Part shown: positions 58,261-64,000 of the stretch, piece after piece | How positions within the stretch are numbered: position 1 is the stretch's first letter | Layout: the number at the start of each line of letters is the position of its first letter | The notes under the pieces: model-generated | What the model was told of the DNA's origin: nothing | Databases searched by the model: none | The model's input: only the letters and a program-made list of their open reading frames with translations | Assembly (NCBI GenBank): GCA_913774845.1 | Contig: CAJYJO010000043.1 | Location: forward strand, 1 to 64,000 | Source of the DNA: an uncultured Microbacterium sp. | GTDB lineage: Bacteria; Actinomycetota; Actinomycetes; Actinomycetales; Microbacteriaceae | DNA length: 64,000 nt | Direction of reading: 5' to 3' | Position numbers and translations under genes: made by a program

Positions 58261-59289
58261 ATGTGGCACATGCCCGCAGAATCCGCCGCGCACGAGCGCA
58301 CCTGGATGGCGTTCCCCCGCGAGGGCCTCACCCTCGGGGAGGGCGCCGTGTCACGCGAACAGGGCTACCGCGCCTGGACCGACGTCGCGCACGCGGTGCG
58401 GGAGTTCGAGCCGGTGACCATGGTGGTCGACCCCTCCGAGACGGGCCGCGCCCGGCGCATGCTCTCCGCCGACATCGAGATCCTCGAGGCACCTCTCGAC
58501 GAATTCTGGATGCGCGACATCGGCCCCACCTTCGTCGTCGACCCCGACCGCCCCGGGATCCTGGGGGCCGTCGACTGGATCTTCAACGGCTGGGGTGCCC
58601 CCGATTGGGCCGAGTGGCAGCTCTCGGCCGGCATCGCCCGCGTCGTCGCCCAGCACGTGGGCGCCGAGCTGATCGATTCCCTCCTGGTGGCCGAGGGCGG
58701 CGGGCTCCACGTCGACGGCGCCGGCACGGTCCTGCTCACCGAGACCGTGCAGCTCGACCCGCGACGCAACCCCTTCGCCGACCGCGCCCGCGTCGAGGCC
58801 GAGATGGCCCGCACCATCGGAGCGACGGATGCCATCTGGCTCTCTCGTGGCCTGACCCGCGACTACGACGACCTCGGCACCAACGGTCACGTCGACATCG
58901 TGGCGACCTTCGCCTCCCCCGAGCACCTCCTCCTCCACGAGCAGACCGACGCGTCCCACCCCGACTTCGAGATCTCGCGTCTCGTACGGCACGAACTCGA
59001 GGCCGCGTTCGCCGAGCGGGGCCGCACCGTCACCATCACCGGCATCCCGGCCCCCTCCGCCCTACGCGACGACGAGGGGTGGCTCGACTGGAGCTACATC
59101 AACCACCTCGTCACCAACGACGGTGTCGTGCTGTGCGGCTTCGGCGATGACGCCGCTGACGCGCGGGCGCGCGAGATCATCGCCGACGCCTACCCGGGAC
59201 GACGGGTGGTCACGGTCGACGCGCGCCCCATCTTCGACCGCGGCGGCGGTATCCACTGCATCACCCAGCAGCAACCGAAGGTGGGCTGA
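58261..59289 (+). CDS. aguA: Agmatine deiminase
   Basis: Converts agmatine to N-carbamoylputrescine and ammonia. The 342-residue protein has all the family motifs: EFWMRDIGPTFVVD, VAEGGGLHVDGAG, TNGHVDIVATF and GGGIHCITQQQP with the nucleophilic Cys333. The length is a little short but normal for actinobacteria. ATG 58261 has CAAGGAGC before it. It is cotranscribed with the upstream amidase. The putrescine catabolic cluster at 4-11 kb would handle the downstream product. Confidence 0.93.
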   Translation: MWHMPAESAAHERTWMAFPREGLTLGEGAVSREQGYRAWTDVAHAVREFEPVTMVVDPSETGRARRMLSADIEILEAPLDEFWMRDIGPTFVVDPDRPGILGAVDWIFNGWGAPDWAEWQLSAGIARVVAQHVGAELIDSLLVAEGGGLHVDGAGTVLLTETVQLDPRRNPFADRARVEAEMARTIGATDAIWLSRGLTRDYDDLGTNGHVDIVATFASPEHLLLHEQTDASHPDFEISRLVRHELEAAFAERGRTVTITGIPAPSALRDDEGWLDWSYINHLVTNDGVVLCGFGDDAADARAREIIADAYPGRRVVTVDARPIFDRGGGIHCITQQQPKVG

Positions 59290-59502
59290 CGGAGCTCGAG
59301 GGTTTCCGTGACAGCGGAGGTGGCGTCCTGCGCCTCCCGAACTTGATCGCTACTTTCGATGCACAGATCACCGAGAAGGTCATTAGGCTGTGCGCGCGCA
59401 TGGTCAGGAACGGATCGCTGAATCCGGTGCTCTAATGCCCTGTCGCTATGCTGTCCGGACAGGTCGCTCCGTCGGAGCGTTCGGCACGGAGGGCCCACCA
59501 AC
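59290..59502. other. Gap after agmatine deiminase
   Basis: Within these 213 nt I see a TATGCT hexamer (about 59446) and the inverted repeat CTCCG/CGGAG just before the small coding gene, but no gene. It is the left side of a lower-GC patch that reaches to tRNA-Met. Confidence 0.4.
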
Positions 59503-59724
59503 ATGGCGACGATCAGGGCGGCACGGACGCAGGCGAGCGGTATCTCGGGAGCCATCACTGGCAACAGCAGTGCAATGCAGACGCTTGGCAACATCGGGAC
59601 CGACCCGCACCCGGAACGGATGCTAGCGGTCGGCCTCGCCCACGCGGGTAACGCAATCGTCGAGCTGATTGACCTGGTGGAGAAGCTACAGCGTGAGGTC
59701 GACGATCTAAAGCGCGGCCGGTAG
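59503..59724 (+). CDS. Small coiled-coil protein
   Basis: A 73-residue protein: N-terminal half rich in Ala, Gly and Thr (SGAITGNSSAMQTLGNIG), C-terminal helix HAGNAIVELIDLVEKLQREV with heptad pattern. Resembles small phage-type proteins but no family can be named. ATG 59503 follows GGAGGG. It belongs to the foreign-looking patch with a Doc-type toxin and an integrase remnant. Confidence 0.55.
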   Translation: MATIRAARTQASGISGAITGNSSAMQTLGNIGTDPHPERMLAVGLAHAGNAIVELIDLVEKLQREVDDLKRGR

Positions 59725-59757
59725 CTGGCAGTGCGGCACCACAGCCGGCCTGGTGCC

Positions 59758-60171
59758 CTACCCGCGACCCTCGAGTCGGATCGGCGCCGGTTGCGACGCT
59801 GAGAAGTACTTCAGCCACTTGGCTACCGCGCGCTCGTCATGTTTCTTGGCCGCGACCTCGAGCAGGAACTCCTCTGCGTCGTTCACCTCGGGTCCAATCC
59901 ACAGCAGACCGTGGATGCGAAGGAAGACCGTCGCCGAAAGAAACCCGGTGCGCTTGTTCCCGTCCGTGAAGAACTGCGTCGTCGCAAACCCGTGAAGGTA
60001 AGCGGACGCCTTCGAGTACACGTCCGGGAACAGTTCACGCCCGAAGACGTTCGTTTGCGGGCGCTCCACGACGCTGAGGAATCCGTTTTCGTCACGCACG
60101 CCTGCACCTTCACCGCAGAAGGCGATGTTGATGTCGCGGATGGACTCTGCCCGCAGGTAGTAGAACGTCAC
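59758..60171 (-). CDS. Doc/Fic-family toxin-like protein with altered motif
   Basis: The 137-residue protein has the Doc-type fold pattern and motif FFTDGNKRTGFLSATVFLRI. The catalytic Fic/Doc motif normally reads HxFxDGNKR; here the aligned residue is Gln (TTQFFTDGNKR), so AMP or phosphate transfer to EF-Tu may be lost or changed. GTG 60171 overlaps the stop of the upstream small gene, giving a typical antitoxin-toxin order. It is the second gene of a TA pair next to a degraded integrase. Confidence 0.8.
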   Translation of the reverse strand: MTFYYLRAESIRDINIAFCGEGAGVRDENGFLSVVERPQTNVFGRELFPDVYSKASAYLHGFATTQFFTDGNKRTGFLSATVFLRIHGLLWIGPEVNDAEEFLLEVAAKKHDERAVAKWLKYFSASQPAPIRLEGRG

Positions 60172-60326
60172 GCGAGGCGGCGCATGAGCTCCGAGTTGCT
60201 GTCGGCGATCTCGGACGCCAGGCGAAGAACGGTGTCACTGTCGGCGTAGCGGGGAGCGTCATGCTCAACCACCGGGGACCCCTGCGTGTGCAGAATCTCA
60301 CCCTTGCCGCGCCCGATGACCACCAT
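60168..60326 (-). CDS. Putative antitoxin of the Doc-type module
   Basis: A 52-residue protein starting MVVIGRGKGEILHTQGSPVV and ending SDTVLRLASEIADSNSELMR. Small, acidic in the C-terminal helix, as expected for an antitoxin that neutralises the toxin with its C-terminus. The stop overlaps the toxin GTG. ATG 60326 has TAGAGT 7 nt upstream (leaderless) and the palindrome TTAGCTAA nearby at about 60346, a possible operator. The family is not one I recognise. Confidence 0.65.
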   Translation of the reverse strand: MVVIGRGKGEILHTQGSPVVEHDAPRYADSDTVLRLASEIADSNSELMRRLA

Positions 60327-60393
60327 GCGAGCAACTCTAACAGGGTTAGCTAAATGCGCGCTGTAAAGGGATCACTTGTTGCGACCCTAATTT

Positions 60394-60638
60394 TTGTCGT
60401 CTTCGTTCGGATCGGATCGGCGATCCATCTTCAAGGAAATCATCGGCACGAGCGCGTGGTATCTGGTCTTCCCGACCTCACTGGGAACTACGGGATCCTT
60501 GCAACACGTCCCGCAACTGGGCGGACGCGCGCACTCGGCGGACGATCCGCGACTGTGCCCGATCAGGCGGGCTTAAGCGCTCGTGACATCGCCGAGCACC
60601 TCGGCCATGCGGACCCCTCGCTGACGATGGGTACGTAA
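60394..60638 (+). pseudogene. Remnant of a phage-type tyrosine recombinase
   Basis: Two frames hold parts of an integrase. Frame 1 reads FKEIIGTSAWYLVFPTSLGT at about 60429-60490, like the FVFPTxxGTP segment before the catalytic helix. A different frame later reads AGLSARDIAEHLGHADPSLT (60567-60626), like the conserved AGLSxxxIAxxLGHAxxSxT box, and stops just after it. At least one frameshift and loss of the active Arg/His/Tyr residues make it inactive. Confidence 0.6.
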
Positions 60639-60730
60639 GCGTCAAAGACCGTTGGCGGTTCGTGCGCAGCCGACGCGATCGACTCCGTGCTCGGAACGTA
60701 GTGTGCGGGATGCCCCGTCCCATAACGAAA

Positions 60731-60754
60731 CAGCCCCGATCGAAACCGGGGCTG
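60731..60754 (-). terminator. Terminator of the tRNA-Thr/tRNA-Met transcript
   Basis: CAGCCCCG and CGGGGCTG form a perfect 8-bp stem with an 8-nt loop. Read on the minus strand it is followed by TTTCGTTAT, so it fits a Rho-independent terminator after tRNA-Met. Confidence 0.8.
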
Positions 60755-60768
60755 ACCTGGCACTTTGG

Positions 60769-60842
60769 TAGCGGGAGCGGGGCTTGAACCCGCGACCTCA
60801 CGATTATGAGTCGTGCGCTCTCACCAACTGAGCTACCCCGCC
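60769..60842 (-). tRNA. tRNA-Met (CAT anticodon)
   Basis: A cloverleaf with acceptor GGCGGGG pairing TCCCGCT (two G-U pairs), D arm GCTCAGTTGGTGAGAGC, anticodon loop CTCATAA with CAT, T arm GCGGGTTCAAGCCCCGC, discriminator A and an encoded CCA (60766-60768). The acceptor and D arm resemble elongator Met; Ile-CAT (lysidine) is not excluded. Confidence 0.9.
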
Positions 60843-60875
60843 GCACGGCGTTCTGTCGGAGAGACGAACACCTGG

Positions 60876-60947
60876 AGCCCCGAGTCAGGATTGAACTGAC
60901 GACCCCTTCCTTACCATGGAAGTGCTCTGCCACTGAGCTATCGGGGC
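60876..60947 (-). tRNA. tRNA-Thr (GGT anticodon)
   Basis: The minus strand folds as a cloverleaf with acceptor GCCCCGA/TCGGGGC, D arm GCTCAGTGGCAGAGC, anticodon loop ATGGTAA (GGT), T arm TCAGTTCAATCCTGA, and encoded CCA at 60873-60875. It lies 33 nt upstream of tRNA-Met. Confidence 0.92.
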
Positions 60948-61012
60948 GTACCCGGATCGCTCCGGGCAACTAGAAGAGAATATCAGACGCAGACACTCTC
61001 ACACGAATCGAG

Positions 61013-62488
61013 TCAGCCTCCGGCGTGCTGACGCAGCCACGCGATCGGGTCGATCGGGGTGGTGCCGTTCTGCAGGATCTCGACGTGCGTGTGCGCACCG
61101 AAGGAGCGACCGGTGTTGCCGGTGCGGCCGAGGAACTGGCCGACGTGCACCTTCTGGCCCTGCGTGACCTGGAGAGAGCCGTACTGCATGTGGCCGTAGC
61201 GGCTCGAGACGAGCTGTCCGTCGATCTCGTGGTCGATCAGCACGGTGACGCCGAAGGCGCCGCCCTGCTCGGTCGCGATGCGCACGGTGCCGTCGGCGAT
61301 CGCCTGCACGGGCGAACCCTCGCCGGGGACGAAGTCGGCGCCCTCGTGGAAACCGCCGTCGCGCATGCCGAAGCCGTAGGTGATCGGCACGCCGACCGCG
61401 AAGGGCCACTGGATGGGCGCCGTCGGGTCGTTGACGTAGAAGTTCGAGGGGTTGGTGATCCCCGAATCGGCCGCCATCTTGGCGTAGGTGGTGGCGCTGT
61501 AGCCATCGGAGCGGTCGACGACGGCCGACTGCGCCGCGGCGGGTGCGACGTAGGCCTGGATGGCCCCGTCGGACCCCGCGACGTCGCCTGCCACGGCGAG
61601 GCGCGTGGTGGCGGTGTCGGCGACGGTCGTGACACTGTCGGTCCCGTTGGCCGAGGCCAGGGCGCTCACGGGCATGGTCATGCCGACGGTGAGAAGCCCG
61701 ACGACGCCCATGACACCGACCGAGAACGACGTCGCCGCGACGCGGCGGACGGTACGGCGGGTGCGGGGCGCGACCGGGAGGCCGGTGGCGACGGGCTCGG
61801 CGGGGGCGACGACGGCTGCGGGAGCCTGCACCGCGGTCTCACCGGTGAAGGCGAACAAGCGGGCGGCGGAGGTGAACTCGTCGACGCTGTCGCGGTCGGT
61901 CGCCTCGTCGGCCTCGGTGTCGGGAGTGCCGGCATCCGGAGACTGCGCCTGGGGAAGCGACTCGATCGCCGGAGCGGAGGCGGATTCGACGTCGGCGCTG
62001 TCGAGGATGACGGATGCCGCGGGCCGGCGACGCGAGCGACGGGTGACCGGGAGCGTGATCGGCGAGGTCGGCAGCGCGACGGGCGTGGTCGCGACATCGA
62101 CGTCGGCGCTCTGCAGGATGACGGCGACCTCGTCGGAACGGGTCTCGTCGACGACGGTGACGTCGAGGGCGTCGGTGATCGGCTCGGCGGCGGGCGCCTC
62201 GTCGACCGGCAGGGTCGGCTCGATGGTCGCGGCGATCACCGTCTCGAGCACGGCGACGGCGACGTTCTCGACCATCTCGGGCTGGGCGGCCGAGTCGGCG
62301 TCGACGGGGGCGGGATCGGCCGCGCGGGGAGCGGGCTCATCGATCGTCGACGTGGCGGATTCGCTGGCGGCACGACGGCGCATCTCGGCTCGGGTCAACC
62401 GGGGAGCGTTCTCGGTCACAGCGGAAGGGAGGGGGCGACGAGACCGCCGGGTCGGGGCGGGCTCAGTCTCGAAGGGTTCTGACGGCAA
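61013..62488 (-). CDS. M23-type peptidoglycan endopeptidase with long N-terminal region
   Basis: The 491-residue protein has a ~250-residue disordered, Ala/Pro/Asp-rich cytoplasmic part, a membrane segment at about 255-280 (SFSVGVMGVVGLLTVGMTMP) preceded by RRTVRRVA, and an extracellular LytM/M23 domain. The metal ligands are in HEGAD (His381, Asp385) and HTH (His466-468). It would hydrolyse cell wall peptides. The start is TTG 62488; a downstream ATG near residue 36 is an alternative. Unusual are the repeated blocks RRSRR and ILDSADV/ILQSADV. Confidence 0.85.
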   Translation of the reverse strand: MPSEPFETEPAPTRRSRRPLPSAVTENAPRLTRAEMRRRAASESATSTIDEPAPRAADPAPVDADSAAQPEMVENVAVAVLETVIAATIEPTLPVDEAPAAEPITDALDVTVVDETRSDEVAVILQSADVDVATTPVALPTSPITLPVTRRSRRRPAASVILDSADVESASAPAIESLPQAQSPDAGTPDTEADEATDRDSVDEFTSAARLFAFTGETAVQAPAAVVAPAEPVATGLPVAPRTRRTVRRVAATSFSVGVMGVVGLLTVGMTMPVSALASANGTDSVTTVADTATTRLAVAGDVAGSDGAIQAYVAPAAAQSAVVDRSDGYSATTYAKMAADSGITNPSNFYVNDPTAPIQWPFAVGVPITYGFGMRDGGFHEGADFVPGEGSPVQAIADGTVRIATEQGGAFGVTVLIDHEIDGQLVSSRYGHMQYGSLQVTQGQKVHVGQFLGRTGNTGRSFGAHTHVEILQNGTTPIDPIAWLRQHAGG

Positions 62489-62639
62489 CGCGCGAGGGCT
62501 CTCGGATCGTGTCGCGCAGGGGCGACGGCTTCGGGCTTGGGGGCTTGGCCATTTCCGCAGGTTCGGGTCGCGGAAAATAACGAACTGGTAAACACCCTAC
62601 CCCGGGCGGTCTGGGAAAGCCATGGGCGCGTTCCCAGAA
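62489..62639. other. Gap before the M23 peptidase gene
   Basis: 151 nt with an AT-rich stretch near 62575-62595 (GTTATTTTCCG on the minus strand) that may hold the peptidase promoter. I looked for a c-di-AMP (ydaO) riboswitch, common before such genes, but did not find its conserved core. Confidence 0.35.
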
Positions 62640-63437
62640 TCAGCGGTCGTAGTCGAGCAGCGGCTCCAGACGGGCGAAGAACGCGGGGCTCGACGCGATG
62701 ACCATGCCGTTGCCCGGGCGTCCTCCGGGGGCGCCGCCCACCCGTCCCCCGGCCTCCTCGACCAGGAGGACTCCGGCCGCGTGATCCCACGGGTGGGTGC
62801 CGCGTTCGTAATAGGCGTCGACCCGACCGGCGGCGACGGAGGCGAGATCGAGCGAGGCCGCACCGATGCGCCGCACGTCGCGCGCGATCGGCATGACGCG
62901 GGAGAGCTGCGCGAGAGCGGGGCCGTGCGTCTCGGGGTCGTAACCGAAGCCGGTGGCGACGAGGCCACCGGCCTCGCCCACCTCGCTCACCGCGAGACGA
63001 CGGTCGCCGAGCCACGCCCCGCCGTCGCGGGACGCGCGGAACAGCTCCCCCGTGACCGGGTTGTAGACGGCCCCGGCGAGCGCGGACCAGGCGGCCGTGT
63101 CGGCGTCGCCTGCGACGGCGGCGATGCTGACCGCCCACGCGGGGATGCCATAGGCGTAGTTGACCGTGCCGTCGATCGGGTCGACGACCCAGGTGATGCC
63201 GCTCTCGCCCTGCTCCGCTCCCGATTCCTCGCCGAAGAAGCCGTCCCCCGGACGTTCGCGCGCGAGCTCGGCGCGGACGAACGCCTCGACCTCCCGGTCG
63301 GCGGCGGTGACGATGTCGGCGGCGGCGGACTTGGTCGCGGCGACCGTGACCCCCTCCTGACGACGGCGGAGCGCCAGGTCTCCGGCCTCACGGGCGATGC
63401 GCGCGGCGATCTCGAGCAGTTCTGCGGCGAGGGTCAT
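62640..63437 (-). CDS. Inositol monophosphatase family protein
   Basis: The 265-residue Mg-dependent phosphatase has metal-binding motifs GFFGEESG, WVVDPIDGTVNYAYGIPAWA and THPWDHAAGVLLVEEAGG, all hallmarks of IMPase/FBPase-like enzymes. It may act on inositol phosphate, histidinol phosphate or NADP-type substrates. The ATG at 63437 is preferred (TAGCGT 7 nt upstream, leaderless) over GTG 63446, which overlaps that hexamer. Intact. Confidence 0.9.
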   Translation of the reverse strand: MTLAAELLEIAARIAREAGDLALRRRQEGVTVAATKSAAADIVTAADREVEAFVRAELARERPGDGFFGEESGAEQGESGITWVVDPIDGTVNYAYGIPAWAVSIAAVAGDADTAAWSALAGAVYNPVTGELFRASRDGGAWLGDRRLAVSEVGEAGGLVATGFGYDPETHGPALAQLSRVMPIARDVRRIGAASLDLASVAAGRVDAYYERGTHPWDHAAGVLLVEEAGGRVGGAPGGRPGNGMVIASSPAFFARLEPLLDYDR

Positions 63438-63498
63438 GGCATCCACGCTACTGCGCCACCCCCTCGGTCGAATCCATCGCGCTCGCTACCGTGAGGGC

Positions 63499-64000
63499 AT
63501 GACCGCTTCGGATTCTCGCCGGTACGACGTCGTCATCGTGGGGGGCGGGCACAACGCCCTCGTCTCCGCGGCCTACCTCGCCCGGTCGGGGCGTCGCGTG
63601 GTGGTGATCGAGAAGTCGGATGCCGTGGGCGGCGCCGCCGTGTCGGAACGGCCGTGGGCGGGGGTCGACGCCCGTGTGTCGCGATACTCGTACCTCGTCA
63701 GCCTGCTGCCGCAGGAGATCATCGACGACCTCGGCCTCCGCATCGACCTGCGTCGGCGGCGCTACTCGTCCTATACGCCGGATCCATCCGACCCGTCGCG
63801 CGGGATCCTCGTCGACACCGAGGATGCCGAAGCCACCGCCGCCTCGTTCGCGCGCACCCTCGGCGACACCGGCGAGGCGGAGCGCTTCGCCGCGTTCGGG
63901 GAGCGTCTCGCTCCGCTGGCGCGCGCCGTCTTCCCGACGATGACCGAACCCCTGCCCACGGCCGACGAGCTGCGCGAACGCCTCGGCGACGACGAGCTGT
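63499..64000 (+). CDS. FAD-dependent phytoene-desaturase-type oxidoreductase (truncated by window end)
   Basis: The visible 167 residues start MTASDSRRYDVVIVGGGHNA, an FAD Rossmann motif, then VVVIEKSDAVGGAAVSERPW, as in CrtI-like or amine oxidase-like proteins. SRYSYLVSLLPQEIIDDLGL follows. TACCGT lies 6 nt before ATG 63499, consistent with a leaderless start. The gene runs off the window, so its true class cannot be decided. It is divergent from the phosphatase. Confidence 0.8.
   Translation, partial: MTASDSRRYDVVIVGGGHNALVSAAYLARSGRRVVVIEKSDAVGGAAVSERPWAGVDARVSRYSYLVSLLPQEIIDDLGLRIDLRRRRYSSYTPDPSDPSRGILVDTEDAEATAASFARTLGDTGEAERFAAFGERLAPLARAVFPTMTEPLPTADELRERLGDDEL

Larger units (their letters stand above)
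60327..60768. other. Non-coding patch between antitoxin and tRNA-Met
   Basis: Besides the integrase remnant and a terminator, I see no gene. The patch has more T-rich sequence (TTTTTGTCGTC near 60391) than the surroundings. No obvious duplicate of the tRNA-Met 3' end was found that would mark attachment sites. Confidence 0.45.

Noticed and set aside
59290-60842. Direct att repeats flanking the tRNA-Met element
   Set aside because: No copy of the tRNA 3' end was found on the left side by eye.
62489-62639. c-di-AMP riboswitch before the M23 peptidase
   Set aside because: Expected by analogy, but the conserved core sequence was not seen.

Overview
The window is high-GC DNA from an actinobacterium, most likely a member of the Microbacteriaceae close to Microbacterium. 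The evidence is GTG/TTG starts, NusG with a long acidic N-terminal extension, a RamB-type glyoxylate regulator beside aceA/aceB, a HadA/HadB-murB block, and the very frequent heptamer GGCATCC/GGATGCC. Genes sit close together in short overlapping operons (ATGA or GTGA junctions). About fourteen genes show a -10 hexamer of type TAnnnT ending 6-7 nt before the start codon, which suggests leaderless mRNAs. No plasmid or virus backbone and no CRISPR array was seen.

Layout. 0-4 kb: the tRNA-Trp, secE, nusG, rplK, rplA block (minus strand). It is split between nusG and rplK by an opposite-strand AbiEi/DUF559-type gene bracketed by copies of a long palindrome. 4-12 kb: putrescine catabolism (gabT, putrescine oxidase, a universal-stress protein, an APC permease and a semialdehyde dehydrogenase) with a divergent PucR-type regulator. 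12.5-17.6 kb: a PhnDCEE-type phosphonate/organophosphate ABC transporter with a HAD phosphatase and an RpiR regulator. 18-23 kb: the glyoxylate shunt (ramB-like, aceA, aceB), with paired hairpin repeats between aceA and aceB. 23-29 kb: a five-gene overlapping operon holding a MoxR ATPase, an unknown protein, a metallopeptidase-VWA fusion, a small helical protein and an adenylate-forming ligase. 29-31 kb: pnuC-nadR. 31-34.6 kb: DeoR regulator, 2-keto-3-deoxy-phosphosugar aldolase, sugar-acid MFS carrier and P-loop kinase. 34.6-41.5 kb: ClC channel, membrane protein, aminotransferase, murB, HadB/HadA, TauE, a candidate small RNA and an NADP oxidoreductase. 41.5-47 kb: reverse transsulfuration (CBS/CGL), NmrA protein, Asp23-type envelope proteins with an ECF sigma factor, and an epimerase. 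48-52 kb: flavin disulfide oxidoreductase, TetR, MHS-type carrier and PaaI thioesterase. 52-54 kb: ECF sigma factor, membrane protein and a small Cys protein. 54-59 kb: aldo-keto reductase, zinc ribbon, TetR, amidase and agmatine deiminase. 59.3-60.8 kb: remnant of an integrated element at tRNA-Met (integrase fragment, Doc-type toxin-antitoxin pair, coiled-coil protein). 60.8-64 kb: tRNA-Met, tRNA-Thr, M23 peptidase, inositol-phosphatase and a truncated FAD desaturase.

How they may work together. Agmatine deiminase (58 kb) and the amidase beside it could turn agmatine into putrescine. The cluster at 4-11 kb would then oxidise putrescine to GABA and succinate, so the two loci may form one polyamine route. 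The least-explained unit is the MoxR/VWA/adenylating-enzyme operon at 23.2-29.4 kb.
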